NCBI GenBank assembly: GCA_003724185.1
Contig: RHGM01000003.1
Span: 434,001 to 498,000 of the forward strand
DNA: 64,000 bases
Source: Porphyrobacter sp. IPPAS B-1204
GTDB lineage: Bacteria > Pseudomonadota > Alphaproteobacteria > Sphingomonadales > Sphingomonadaceae
Direction of reading: 5' to 3'
Every line of letters begins with the position of its first letter. The stretch's first letter is position 1. Made by a program: the position numbers and the translations under genes. The notes under the pieces are model-generated. The model did not search any database and had not been told where the DNA came from. It saw nothing but the letters and a program-made list of their open reading frames with translations. Below are positions 1-9,206 of this stretch, one piece after another.

Positions 1-105
<105 letters not shown>

Positions 106-173
106 TTTTCCACCCTCTCCTGCCCAGCCAGACCGGCGGGCCGGCCTGAATTTATCTCGGAGGCACTACACAA

Positions 174-1583
174 ATGTCGAAAGCAAAAGACGTCCTGAAG
201 CTCATCAAGGACGAAGAAATCGAGTGGGTCGACCTGCGCTTTACCGATCCCAAGGGCAAGTGGCAGCACCTCACCATGGTCGCCAGCGTCATGGGCGAAG
301 ACGAGCTTGAAGACGGGCTGATGTTCGACGGTTCGTCGATTGCCGGCTGGAAGGTCATCAACGAATCCGACATGATCCTGAAGCCGGACCTGACCGAAAC
401 CTGGATCGATCCGTTCAGCGCCACCCCGATGCTGATCATCAACTGCGACATCGTCGAGCCTTCGACGGGCGATTGGTACAGCCGCGACCCGCGCACCACC
501 GCCAAGCGCGCCGAAGTCTACCTCAAGTCGACCGGCATCGGTGACACTGTCTATGTCGGCCCCGAAGCCGAGTTCTTCATGTTCGACGACGTGCGCTTTG
601 AAGACGGCTATGCCGGCTCGGGCTTCTCGATCGACGATATCGAACTGCCGACCAACACCGCCAAGGAATATGATCAGGGCAACATGGCCCACCGTCCGCG
701 CGCCAAGGGTGGTTACTTTCCCGTCGCGCCGGTCGACAGCGCAGTGGACATCCGCGGCGAGATGGTCACCACCATGCTCGAAATGGGCCTGCCCTGCGAC
801 AAGCACCACCACGAAGTCGCCGCTGCCCAGCACGAACTGGGTCTGACCTTCGGCACGCTGGTGCAGACCGCCGACCGCATGCAGATCTACAAGTATGTCG
901 TGCATCAGGTCGCCCATGCTTACGGCAAGACCGCGACGTTCATGCCCAAGCCGATCAAGGCCGATAACGGGTCGGGGATGCACACCCACATCTCGATCTG
1001 GAAAGATGGCAAGCCGATGTTTGCCGGCAACGAATATGCCGGTCTTTCGGAAATGTGCCTGTACTTCATCGGCGGCGTGATCAAGCATGCCAAGGCGCTG
1101 AATGCCTTCACCAACCCGACCACCAACAGCTACAAGCGTCTGGTGCCGGGCTTCGAAGCGCCGGTGCTGCTGGCCTATTCGGCGCGCAACCGTTCGGCCT
1201 CGTGCCGCATCCCCTATGGCAGCGGTGAGAAGGCCAAGCGCGTGGAATTCCGTTTCCCCGATGCGATGGCCAACCCCTACCTGTGCTATTCGGCGCTGCT
1301 GATGGCGGGTCTCGACGGGATTGAGAACAAGATCCACCCGGGCGAGGCGATGGACAAGAACCTCTACGATCTGCCGCCGGCCGAACTCGCCGAAGTGCCG
1401 ACCGTGTGCGGTTCGCTCCGCGAGGCGCTGGACTCGCTGGCCGCTGATCACGAATTCCTGCTCAAGGGCGACGTGTTCACCAAGGACCAGATCGAGGCCT
1501 ATTGCGAACTGAAGTGGGAAGAGGTGATCCGCACCGAAACCACCCCGTGCCCGGTCGAATTCGATATGTATTACTCGATGTAA
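174..1583 (+). CDS. glnA: Glutamine synthetase type I
   Basis: A 469-residue GS-I enzyme that makes glutamine from glutamate, ammonia and ATP in the cytoplasm. Length matches the family. Visible signatures are the N-terminal beta-grasp with [10 protein letters not shown], the metal-site stretch [20 protein letters not shown], and [10 protein letters not shown] in the ATP/glutamate site. The adenylylation loop NLYDLPPAE has its Tyr at residue 398, so activity is probably controlled by reversible adenylylation through GlnE and the upstream PII protein. The start follows a CGGAGG-like ribosome site at about 160-166. Two hairpins follow the stop, so glnB-glnA appears to be a closed transcription unit. 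Confidence 0.98.
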   Translation: MSKAKDVLKLIKDEEIEWVDLRFTDPKGKWQHLTMVASVMGEDELEDGLMFDGSSIAGWKVINESDMILKPDLTETWIDPFSATPMLIINCDIVEPSTGDWYSRDPRTTAKRAEVYLKSTGIGDTVYVGPEAEFFMFDDVRFEDGYAGSGFSIDDIELPTNTAKEYDQGNMAHRPRAKGGYFPVAPVDSAVDIRGEMVTTMLEMGLPCDKHHHEVAAAQHELGLTFGTLVQTADRMQIYKYVVHQVAHAYGKTATFMPKPIKADNGSGMHTHISIWKDGKPMFAGNEYAGLSEMCLYFIGGVIKHAKALNAFTNPTTNSYKRLVPGFEAPVLLAYSARNRSASCRIPYGSGEKAKRVEFRFPDAMANPYLCYSALLMAGLDGIENKIHPGEAMDKNLYDLPPAELAEVPTVCGSLREALDSLAADHEFLLKGDVFTKDQIEAYCELKWEEVIRTETTPCPVEFDMYYSM

Positions 1584-1592
1584 GAACCGTTT

Positions 1593-1621
1593 GGCCGCAA
1601 CGCCTTGGGGGCGTTGCGGCC
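1593..1621 (+). terminator. First hairpin after glnA
   Basis: A perfect 12-bp inverted repeat, GGCCGCAACGCC at 1593-1604 and its complement at 1610-1621, with a 5-base loop. It begins 9 bases after the glnA stop. There is no T run directly after it, so it may protect the 3' end or act together with the next hairpin. Confidence 0.55.
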
Positions 1622-1633
1622 GTTGCGGAAAAG

Positions 1634-1663
1634 AAAGGCCCGGGCGGTGTCCCGGGCCTTTTC
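1634..1663 (+). terminator. Rho-independent terminator of glnBA
   Basis: The sequence AAAGGCCCGGG, a short loop, then CCCGGGCCTTTTC forms a strong GC stem preceded by A and followed by a T run. It lies between glnA and the convergent gene ending at 1674 and could serve both strands. Confidence 0.8.
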
Positions 1664-1673
1664 GTTGGTGCGA

Positions 1674-2342
1674 TCAGGGCGGCGTTGTCATTCCCGATCC
1701 GATCCGCAGATAGCGCTGGATCACTTCGCGCTGGTGGCCCGGATCAGCGCCGGAACACGCGAACACCAGCTGGCCCACAGGCGAAGGCATGACTGTCCAT
1801 GTCACCCGCAACCCATTGGGACTGCGCGAATCCCAGCCGAGCAGCTTCAGGGGCGCAGCGCTGCGCTGGCCTGCGGCATCGAGCACCAGAGTTTTGCGGT
1901 CTTCGATGGTGAAGCCAGCCCCAACGACAAACTGATCGAACGGCGCATAAAGCGTGTCGATCTCCGCCTGGATCTGGCTCACCGAAAACTTGGCGAAGGA
2001 CGAATCCTGCACCCGCACCGCAAAGCAGGTGGTGGGGATCGTGCCCGCCGGAAACTCGAACTGCCTCATCGTGCCGTCGAGACTGGTCGTGCCGCCATCG
2101 GCCATGGTGAAGCGATACCACCCCAACTCGTCAGCAAAGGCAACGCCGCCGGTTTCAGCGGATGCCGGATCTGGTTCGAGTTTGCCGCGCATGGCTTCGG
2201 CAATGATCAGGCCGCCCTGAGGATCAATCGCCGCCGCCGCACTCGGCGCCTGGGTGTCGCCTGCCAGCGGATTGGTTTGCGCTGTCGCAGGTGCCGCCAG
2301 AACAAGCACCGCTGCCATCAGGTTACGTCGGTCGATTGGCAT
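1674..2342 (-). CDS. Exported protein of unknown function
   Basis: A 222-residue protein I do not recognise. It starts with a signal peptide of about 22 residues (DRRNLM then a hydrophobic stretch ending in ATAQ), so it is probably periplasmic. The mature part has a few Trp and acidic patches and ends near GVFACSGADP-like sequence with a lone Cys; no catalytic motif is apparent. The gene overlaps the 3' end of the upstream Tat-signal gene by 20 bases, which implies translational coupling and a shared role with that protein. Confidence 0.72.
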   Translation of the reverse strand: MPIDRRNLMAAVLVLAAPATAQTNPLAGDTQAPSAAAAIDPQGGLIIAEAMRGKLEPDPASAETGGVAFADELGWYRFTMADGGTTSLDGTMRQFEFPAGTIPTTCFAVRVQDSSFAKFSVSQIQAEIDTLYAPFDQFVVGAGFTIEDRKTLVLDAAGQRSAAPLKLLGWDSRSPNGLRVTWTVMPSPVGQLVFACSGADPGHQREVIQRYLRIGSGMTTPP

Positions 2343-3378
2343 TGATCACCCCCATGTAAAGCCCATGCGTGGTCCGGGCGGCATCCATCACCGCCGTGCG
2401 CAGCAAATCGGGATCGACCCGGTATTGATAGGCCGAATAGTCGTATCCCAGCGTCGGCCGGCTGGGTGCGGCCATGTTGGGCTGCGTCCACCAGGCGTTG
2501 CTGCGGACATAGGCATCCCATTCCTCGATCTCGGCACGGTTGTTGTAACTGCTGGTCTGCACCAGTTCCCCGGCCTGACCCACCGCGACGCGGTCTTCAA
2601 GGATCAGCCGCCCGCCCTCGCCCGCCAGAGCGATCTTGGCGTGGTAGAAGTTGAAATGCGTGAACCCGGGCACAAGAAACAGGCCCGGCTGAATGCCGAC
2701 GTTTGCGCCCGTGCCATAGACCCGGTGGCCGCTCCCTGTCAGCGCTGCGAAGTCGAGCACCAGGCTGGGGATTATCACCAGACAGCCGAGCGCTGCCGAC
2801 ATGGCATTCATCGCCCGCGCATTCTTCAGATTGAACGGCGAGCGGTCAGACAGCGGCGCTTCCGGCCCGATTGTCAGCAGCGGCAGATATTCCGGGCTGA
2901 CGACAGCAACCGTGCGTGAATCGGCAAAGGGTTTCTTGACGAAGGGAGCGGGCGTGGGCTCCAGTTTCTGGAACCCCTCGCTCGCCGAAATCTCGTTCCA
3001 GCCGAGCACCGTGCGGCCTGTGGCACGCAGCCGTTCGATGAAATCGGAAAAGGCGAGGTGGGCAAGCTGATGCATCATCGGCACATCGATCCCGACCAGA
3101 TCAGCCTTCAGATCGACCGTGGTTGTGCCCGACCCTCCGCTGGCACCCATGCCGTTGCGCATCACCATGCCGAACCGGTAAGATGGCACCGCTATCCGCG
3201 ATGTTCGCGCCAGCAACTTGGCCATCGACTGGTGATAGTTCTTCAATCCCATGGCGCCGATCGGCACCATTTTGTCGGCGGCCTGTAACGGAGCGGCCAC
3301 GCCGCCAACCGCCAAAGCCCCCATTGCACCCAGGCTGCCCTGCAATATCGAGCGCCTGTCCCAATCCTGCCCGCTCAT
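2323..3378 (-). CDS. Tat-signal exported protein of unknown function
   Basis: A 351-residue protein beginning with a twin-arginine-type leader: DRRSILQGS at residues 7-15, a Gly/Ala-rich hydrophobic core, and a likely AxA cleavage site near residue 33. This suggests export in folded form, possibly with a cofactor, although none can be identified. The mature region is mixed alpha/beta without a family motif I can name; the C-terminal part is rich in Tyr, Trp and Asn. It is the first gene of a two-gene unit with the 222-residue exported protein. The 203-base spacer to the divergent exchanger gene should hold promoters for both directions, but I see no clear box. Confidence 0.75.
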   Translation of the reverse strand: MSGQDWDRRSILQGSLGAMGALAVGGVAAPLQAADKMVPIGAMGLKNYHQSMAKLLARTSRIAVPSYRFGMVMRNGMGASGGSGTTTVDLKADLVGIDVPMMHQLAHLAFSDFIERLRATGRTVLGWNEISASEGFQKLEPTPAPFVKKPFADSRTVAVVSPEYLPLLTIGPEAPLSDRSPFNLKNARAMNAMSAALGCLVIIPSLVLDFAALTGSGHRVYGTGANVGIQPGLFLVPGFTHFNFYHAKIALAGEGGRLILEDRVAVGQAGELVQTSSYNNRAEIEEWDAYVRSNAWWTQPNMAAPSRPTLGYDYSAYQYRVDPDLLRTAVMDAARTTHGLYMGVINANRPT

Positions 3379-3581
3379 CTCGCCCCCCGCGATCCGCTTG
3401 GGCGACCCGTTTTCAAATCATATCACCGCCGCAAGCATCTGCCAAATGCATCACAAAATCCGGGAGGCGGCAGTTTGACGGTAAGGCGGGTGCAGCGCCG
3501 TGCAGAACGCATTGTCCGCGCTTCACCCGTCGACAACTAGCGGTTAGGGAGGCAGGGACAGAGGCAATTTCAAGGACAACC

Positions 3582-4541
3582 ATGACCAATTCGATCTTGC
3601 TGGTTGCCGGTGGACTTGTCCTGCTTGCACTGGGCGGGGAATTGCTGGTGCGCGGTGCGGTTGGCATGGCGGCACGGCTGGGTATCTCCCCGCTGCTGGC
3701 GGGGCTCACCATTGTCGGCTTTGGAACTTCCATGCCGGAACTTGCCACCAGTGTTCAGGCGGCGATGGCCGGATCGCCGGGCATTGCGGTCGGCAATGTG
3801 GTGGGATCGAACATCGCCAACATCCTCCTGATCCTCGGCGTATCGGCGCTGATCCTGCCGCTGACGGTCAACCCAAGGTCCTTCAAGCGGGATTCAATTG
3901 CGCTGGGCGGCTCGGCGCTGCTGGCGACGGGCGCGGTGCTGATGGGCGTGATCGGGATGGTGCCCGGCGTCGTGCTGCTGGCGTGTCTGGTCGGGTACAT
4001 CTGGTACGCCTACAAGTCGGAAAGCGCAGCCGATGACGACGAATGCCACCGCCACGAGGCCGAGGCTGAAGACCGCCCTGTTCCGCCCGATACGGGGCCG
4101 GCCATCCTTGGCGGCATGATCGTCGCAGGGCTTGCGGCGGCTATTTTCGGCGCGGGCTGGCTGGTCGACGGAGCAACGGTGCTGGCCAGTGCGGCGGGGG
4201 TTTCGGAGAGCGTGATCGGCCTTACCGTCGTGGCCATCGGCACATCACTGCCCGAACTGATCGCCTGCGTCGTGGCGGTGTTGCGCAAGCATGCGGACGT
4301 TGCGCTGGGCAATGTCGTCGGATCGAACATCTACAACGTGCTCGGCATCCTCGGGGCGACCGCTGTCATCCAGCCCATCGAAGTCCCCGCAGAGATCGCC
4401 GGCTTCGATATCTGGGTGATGCTGGGCGTCACGGCTCTGCTGATCGTGCAGCTGCGCAGCGGGTGGAAGCTGACCCGGATCGAAGGCGCTGTGCTGGTGC
4501 TGCTCTACGCGGGATACACTTTGCTGCTCGCAACCCGCTGA
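3582..4541 (+). CDS. Calcium/sodium antiporter, YrbG (CaCA) family
   Basis: A 319-residue inner-membrane cation exchanger of the CaCA superfamily. Both inverted alpha repeats are visible: GFGTSMPELATS followed by AVGNVVGSNIANIL, and AIGTSLPELIAC followed by ALGNVVGSNIYNVL. These carry the acidic and Asn residues that line the ion path. The two halves are joined by a hydrophilic loop rich in Asp, Glu and His (DDDECHRHEAEAEDR). About ten membrane helices are expected. The frame is open far upstream, but the start at 3582 gives the normal N-terminus (a first helix directly after Met) and avoids running through the divergent promoter region. Confidence 0.92.
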   Translation: MTNSILLVAGGLVLLALGGELLVRGAVGMAARLGISPLLAGLTIVGFGTSMPELATSVQAAMAGSPGIAVGNVVGSNIANILLILGVSALILPLTVNPRSFKRDSIALGGSALLATGAVLMGVIGMVPGVVLLACLVGYIWYAYKSESAADDDECHRHEAEAEDRPVPPDTGPAILGGMIVAGLAAAIFGAGWLVDGATVLASAAGVSESVIGLTVVAIGTSLPELIACVVAVLRKHADVALGNVVGSNIYNVLGILGATAVIQPIEVPAEIAGFDIWVMLGVTALLIVQLRSGWKLTRIEGAVLVLLYAGYTLLLATR

Positions 4542-4667
4542 GGCATTATTGCAACGCCTTGAAGATGCTTGTGGTCATTGCGTAAAACTTAATTGTCTTA
4601 GGAACTTCAGACGCTAACTTCCCTTATCTTGGCTGTCACAGCAGCCAGCCTCAATGGAGAGAACCCG

Positions 4668-7600
4668 ATGAAATCCACGCATTATTCGCGTCGCCGGTTG
4701 CTGGCCGGCACGGCCTTTGCCGCCATGTCGATCGCGGCAACCGCAACGCCTGCGCACGCCGTGGTGCCCAACGAGAACAAGACCCCTGCCGAAATCGTCG
4801 ACAATGCCGACGAATTTCGCGGGGTCGGGATGTTCTTCCGCGCTGATGGCTTTGTCTGCTCGGGCACGCTGATCAACCCGCGGACGGTGTTGTTCGCGGC
4901 GCACTGCGTTAACGACATCCCCGAAGAAACCTATAACGCCGATGGCGTCCCGGCAGCCTGGTCGTTCAACGTCAACGCCCTGCCCGGTTTCCAGAACTGG
5001 TTCGCCAACAATTTCCGCAGCAATCCCAATCTGGGCGTGTTCAACGTGAACCGCATCTTCTGGGACGCGCGCTCGACCCAGGACGCCTTCGGGCTCGGCT
5101 TCATCGAAGCTGACATCGCGCTGGCCAGCCTCGACACACCGGCTGCCGGCATCCCGACCTGGGCCTTGCTGTTCACTACCCTGCCCGCGCCCGACAGCAT
5201 CGATCCGGTGCGCGGCACTGGCTATCACGTCAACATTGTCGGCTACGGCGGCACAGGCAACGCGGCACAGGGAGCCGTGAACGGGATCGACTTCCGTCGC
5301 CGTGCGGCTGAAAACATGCTCGGCGGGTTTTTCTCGCTCGACGATCAGGACAACTACCTGTTCGGCCCCGGCCCTGAAACTTTCCCGCAGAATCTCTACC
5401 AGCTCGATTTTGACTCGCAGAACCGCGATTTCTTCCGCGACATCAACATCCACCGCGATGATGCCCTGCCCAACGAAGGCACCACCGCTGGCGGCGATTC
5501 GGGCGGCCCGTTAATTCTGGATGCGGCCAACAACACCCTGTCGAACGAGGATCTCGTGATCGGCGTGCTGTCAGGCGGTTCGCGCTTCTTCGGCGGTCAA
5601 CCGTTCAGCTCGATCGGCACCACCAGCTTCTACCAGCCGCTGTCGCTCTACTGGCAGTATATCGTCGAGAATAACCCCTATCGTTATGTCTCGGCCAAGG
5701 CCGGGAACGGCAATTGGGAAAATGCCAACCACTGGCAGACCGACCTCGATCCGATGTACCGGATCATCAATGCGCAAGGCCAGGTGGTCAACGGCCTGCC
5801 GACCACGCCCGAACTCGGACCGGACGGCACCGACGGCAAGTTCGGCTCGTTCTGCGTCGAGTTCGAAGCACCTGGTGACGAATGCTTCAACATCGCTACC
5901 GGCGAGATCGAGGAAACCTTCACCCCGCCCGAAGGTGGTGAGGAACCTGCGGCAACTGGCGGAACCGTGACCAATGGCCGCGCTCAGGTCTCGCTCGATG
6001 CGATCACCGGCGGTGGCAGCGATATCACCTCGCTGCCGGGCGAAGTGACCGCGCTCACCGCGACGACGGCGAGCCGTCCGGGCCTGACCCGCGAGCTTCA
6101 GGCCCAGAACGGCGCCGCCACCCTGCCCGCTCCGACGCTGGCCAATGGCCTGCCGGGCGCGAGCGGCTTCGTGCCCAACAACATCGACGCGGTCACCACC
6201 GCCGAGGTGCGCGTTGATCCGCGCTACTTCGACGTGACCCTCAGCCGCGACGGCACCACCACGCTCAGCAGCGAAGTCACCATCGACCGGCTGACCATCC
6301 GCGGCAACGCGGGGCTGACGGTGGCGGCAGCGGGTGATTTGACCTCGCTGATCGACATCAACCAGTTCGGCGGCCGGGTGAACGTCAATGGCGGGATCAC
6401 CTCGGTCGGCGATTACACGCTGTTTGCCGGGATGCTCGAAGGCACTGGCACTGTTACCGCACCGTTCCTGACCAGCGTCACCGGGGTCTTCTCCCCGGGT
6501 ACCATGGGCACCACCGGCACGCTGACGGTTGACGGCAATCTGGTGATGTCGTCCGGCACCCAGTTCAATGTCGATCTGGGCAGCGGCCTCACGTCGGATC
6601 GTCTCGCCGTGACCGGCATAGCCAATGTCGGCGGGATCGTGAACCTCGGGTTGGGTATTGGCCAGCGGGTCAACGGCCGGGGCGAACGCTATACGATCGT
6701 GACCGGCGCCGAAGGCGTCTCGGGCGCCTTCACCGCACGTTCGCTGTCGTCCATCCTGCGCCAGACCTTCATCTATCAGCCCAACGCGGTGCTGATGGAG
6801 ATCACTGCGGCGAGCTACAGCTCGGTGATCGATAGCACCAACCCGGTGCAGCGCGCCTATGCGCAGCTGTTTGACCAGAACCGCAGCAATGACGCGCTGT
6901 CGAGCCTGTACGGCCTCGACTTCGCCACGACCGACTCGATCCGCAGCACGTTCAACGGTCTGGCACCGGTGAACGAACAGGCGGTGCGTTCGCTCTCGGC
7001 CCAATCGATCAACCTGATCCAGAACTTCAACGATGCGCGTCTGCGTGAAGCGGACAAGTCACGTGCAGGGGGCAAGGTTGCCATCACCGGGCGTCCGCTG
7101 GATCTGGCGCAGATGAGCCTTTCGCCGATGGGCGCTCCGCTTGGCGGCGCGCTGATGGCGATGCAGGACGGTGCTGAAGACACCGAAATGCGCGAGGCGA
7201 ACCTGCCCGAGAACGTGAGCATGTTCCTGTCTGGCGGATACGTGACTGCCGAAGCTGACTCGATGCCCGGATTTGCCCAGCAGACCGACATCTCTGGTTA
7301 CTTCATCGCGGGCGGGGTGGAATTCTACCCCGGTGAAAACACGATGGTCGGCCTGTCGGGCTACTTCAATTCGCTCGAAGCGGACGTTCCGCTCGGCCAG
7401 CGCGTGGACAGCGACACCTATGCGGCGTCGCTCTACATGCGCCATGCCTTTGAAGGCGGGCCGATCATCGACGGTCAGTTCAGCATGGGCAGCGTGGGCA
7501 TGGACACCACCCGCGCCGTGCAGTTCCTCGGGGCGACGCAGACGCTCGAATCCTCCTCGGACGATCTGCTGATCTCGGGTGCGCTGGGCATCTCCTACGA

Positions 7601-8030
7601 CCTGACGAGCAGCCTCGGCACCTTCTCGCCGGGCATCGAGGCGCGGATTGCCAGCGTCGACCTTGCGACCGTTCGTGAAACCGGCGGCGCTGTTGCCCTG
7701 GCGGCCGCGCGCGAGACGTTCAAGAGCAAGCAGACACGGTTCGGCCTGGATTACGAAAAGCAGGGCAAGGGCGTTGCGATCAACGCCACCGCCCAGTTCG
7801 TATGGGAGTTCGAGGATGGCCCGCAGCTGCTGGCCGCCAACTTCGCCTCGGGCATCGGGCCGAACGCCAACTTCGTGCTCGACACCTCGGATCACACCTG
7901 GGGTGAAATCGGCGTCAGCGCGACGGTCGGCAACGGTCCGTTCCAGCTGAGCGTCGGCGCAGACACCACCATCGGCCGTGATAATGCCGATGCGCAGGTG
8001 TTCCGCGGCACGGCGACCTACCGCTTCTGA
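4668..8030 (+). CDS. Autotransporter with trypsin-like serine protease domain
   Basis: A 1120-residue type V secretion protein. Residues 1-31 form a signal peptide with SRRRLLAG, resembling a twin-arginine motif. A chymotrypsin-fold protease follows: His79 in FAAHC, Asp149 in EADIAL and Ser278 in GGDSGGP form the expected triad. Residues of about 380-720 are a Gly/Thr-rich passenger with beta-strand repeats of the kind that form a beta helix. The last ~270 residues are a beta barrel ending in YRF, the usual outer-membrane C-terminal aromatic. It should display or release a protease at the cell surface; the substrate is unknown. The start at 4668 follows a GGAGAG site; an in-frame Met 13 codons upstream lacks one. 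A terminator follows the stop. Confidence 0.93.
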   Translation: MKSTHYSRRRLLAGTAFAAMSIAATATPAHAVVPNENKTPAEIVDNADEFRGVGMFFRADGFVCSGTLINPRTVLFAAHCVNDIPEETYNADGVPAAWSFNVNALPGFQNWFANNFRSNPNLGVFNVNRIFWDARSTQDAFGLGFIEADIALASLDTPAAGIPTWALLFTTLPAPDSIDPVRGTGYHVNIVGYGGTGNAAQGAVNGIDFRRRAAENMLGGFFSLDDQDNYLFGPGPETFPQNLYQLDFDSQNRDFFRDINIHRDDALPNEGTTAGGDSGGPLILDAANNTLSNEDLVIGVLSGGSRFFGGQPFSSIGTTSFYQPLSLYWQYIVENNPYRYVSAKAGNGNWENANHWQTDLDPMYRIINAQGQVVNGLPTTPELGPDGTDGKFGSFCVEFEAPGDECFNIATGEIEETFTPPEGGEEPAATGGTVTNGRAQVSLDAITGGGSDITSLPGEVTALTATTASRPGLTRELQAQNGAATLPAPTLANGLPGASGFVPNNIDAVTTAEVRVDPRYFDVTLSRDGTTTLSSEVTIDRLTIRGNAGLTVAAAGDLTSLIDINQFGGRVNVNGGITSVGDYTLFAGMLEGTGTVTAPFLTSVTGVFSPGTMGTTGTLTVDGNLVMSSGTQFNVDLGSGLTSDRLAVTGIANVGGIVNLGLGIGQRVNGRGERYTIVTGAEGVSGAFTARSLSSILRQTFIYQPNAVLMEITAASYSSVIDSTNPVQRAYAQLFDQNRSNDALSSLYGLDFATTDSIRSTFNGLAPVNEQAVRSLSAQSINLIQNFNDARLREADKSRAGGKVAITGRPLDLAQMSLSPMGAPLGGALMAMQDGAEDTEMREANLPENVSMFLSGGYVTAEADSMPGFAQQTDISGYFIAGGVEFYPGENTMVGLSGYFNSLEADVPLGQRVDSDTYAASLYMRHAFEGGPIIDGQFSMGSVGMDTTRAVQFLGATQTLESSSDDLLISGALGISYDLTSSLGTFSPGIEARIASVDLATVRETGGAVALAAARETFKSKQTRFGLDYEKQGKGVAINATAQFVWEFEDGPQLLAANFASGIGPNANFVLDTSDHTWGEIGVSATVGNGPFQLSVGADTTIGRDNADAQVFRGTATYRF

Positions 8031-8052
8031 TCCTTCGGACAGGCACAAAAAG

Positions 8053-8085
8053 AAGGGCGCCCGCAGCGATGCGGGCGCCCTTTTT
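8053..8085 (+). terminator. Rho-independent terminator of autotransporter
   Basis: AAGGGCGCCCGC, loop AGCGAT, GCGGGCGCCCTTTTT. An 11-bp GC-rich stem with a T run, 22 bases after the autotransporter stop. The A run on the left flank means it can also terminate the convergent membrane-protein operon. Confidence 0.88.
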
Positions 8086-8103
8086 CATTGCTCTTTTGAC
8101 GCT

Positions 8104-8796
8104 TCAGCGAATTTCCAGCATCCCGCGCCGCCCGACCGCGATGAAGCTGGCGACCAGCACCAGCACGTAGAACAGCGTCAGCAGATCAAGCGGCGCGAGC
8201 GCGGCGACATAGTCCAGATGCGCCAGCACCGACCAACTGCCCACCACCGCGAACACCAGTCCGTAACTCAAGGCGCCGGCTTCGAGGTTGACCGCCAGCA
8301 TCAGCTCGTCGGACGCACGATAGATCAGTACTGACATTACGGTGCCGATCACCAGCCCGCTCAGACCCACGATCAGCGCCAAGCCCTGCGGCACCGGCCC
8401 ATCGGGCGCGGCAAGCGCCAGTGCGACCAGCGCCACACCCCACAGCAGCATCGCAACCCCGGAAAGGACAAGCACCTTCTTCTGCTCGCGCAGTTCGTCG
8501 GCATCTTCGACATTGAGGAACTTTGCGCCGACCTGGGGACTGAGGGCACCGATACTGATGCCGAGGCCGATCACGGCGTAGACCGCCCCGACCAACGCCG
8601 CGATTGAGGCAGAATCATCCAATCCCCCCACCGCGTCCGAATCGATCAGGCGCAGCATCCCGAAGCTGGCCGCAAAACCTGCCACCCCGCCGATTGCTGC
8701 GGGGATGAGGAATTTGCGCACCCAGCGGGGAGTGGTCGGTTCAGGGGTCGATTGGGCAACGGGATCGGGCGCGGAAAACTCGTCTTGGGTCATCAT
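8104..8796 (-). CDS. Six-helix membrane protein of unknown function
   Basis: A 230-residue integral membrane protein with about six predicted helices and a short cytoplasmic N-terminus (MMTQDEFSAP). Charged residues are concentrated in the loop with EDADELREQKK between helices two and three. No catalytic or transport motif is visible. Its start codon overlaps the stop of the upstream XRE regulator (ATGA, 8793-8796). Pairs of a small XRE regulator and a multi-helix membrane protein are known in other bacteria, where the membrane protein may control the regulator; whether that applies here is inference. Confidence 0.8.
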   Translation of the reverse strand: MMTQDEFSAPDPVAQSTPEPTTPRWVRKFLIPAAIGGVAGFAASFGMLRLIDSDAVGGLDDSASIAALVGAVYAVIGLGISIGALSPQVGAKFLNVEDADELREQKKVLVLSGVAMLLWGVALVALALAAPDGPVPQGLALIVGLSGLVIGTVMSVLIYRASDELMLAVNLEAGALSYGLVFAVVGSWSVLAHLDYVAALAPLDLLTLFYVLVLVASFIAVGRRGMLEIR

Positions 8797-9032
8797 GCTT
8801 CAGGCTCCCAGTGATCGATGAACAGCTCTGGCACCCCCACCCCGAACAATCGCGCCATGCGCAGCGCCAGCGGCAGCGAGGGATCATACTTGTCGGTCTC
8901 AACCGCGTTGATCGTCTGGCGTGACACGCCGAGCCGGCGGGCGAGTTCGCCCTGACTCCAGCCGTTCGCTTCACGGTAATGCTTCAGACGGTTTTGCACG
9001 TTGGGCCGGGCTCGCAAGTTGATGAAGTGCAT
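8793..9032 (-). CDS. XRE-family helix-turn-helix regulator
   Basis: A 79-residue protein that is almost entirely one Cro/C1-type HTH domain: RLKHYREANGWSQGELA, then the recognition helix region VSRQTINAVE and YDPSLPLALRMARLFG. It should bind DNA as a dimer. The C-terminus ends DHWEPEA with no extra sensor domain. It is translationally coupled to the membrane protein. The palindromic repeats at 9073-9124 sit in its own promoter, which suggests autoregulation. Confidence 0.92.
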   Translation of the reverse strand: MHFINLRARPNVQNRLKHYREANGWSQGELARRLGVSRQTINAVETDKYDPSLPLALRMARLFGVGVPELFIDHWEPEA

Positions 9033-9072
9033 TCAGGCGCCGCCTTTGAACAAAAGTGCTCTGCACCAGCCC

Positions 9073-9124
9073 TGACAAGAGCTCTTTACAGACAAGAACT
9101 CTTGTCAGTCAAGAGCTCTTGTCA
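9073..9124 (-). promoter_or_regulatory. Promoter and palindromic operator of the XRE operon
   Basis: Read on the minus strand, TTGACT (9107-9112) and TGTAAA (9085-9090) form a sigma70-like promoter with a 16-base spacer. That spacer is exactly the inverted repeat GACAAGAACTCTTGTC (plus-strand 9091-9106). It is flanked by more copies of the same half-site: TGACAAGAGCTC at 9073-9084 and the perfect palindrome CAAGAGCTCTTG at 9110-9121. A dimeric repressor bound there would block RNA polymerase. Confidence 0.68.
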
Positions 9125-9206
9125 CCTCCCGCCGCGAAAAGTGTTTTCCTACCTGCCTCGGACGTGCCTAATTGCCCGGCCTCACCCGCTTCAGGAGGCC
9201 CCTGCC

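Noticed and set aside
5571..7004. A 477-codon minus-strand frame inside the autotransporter gene
   Set aside because: No domain and shadow-like composition; lies within the well-supported passenger coding region.
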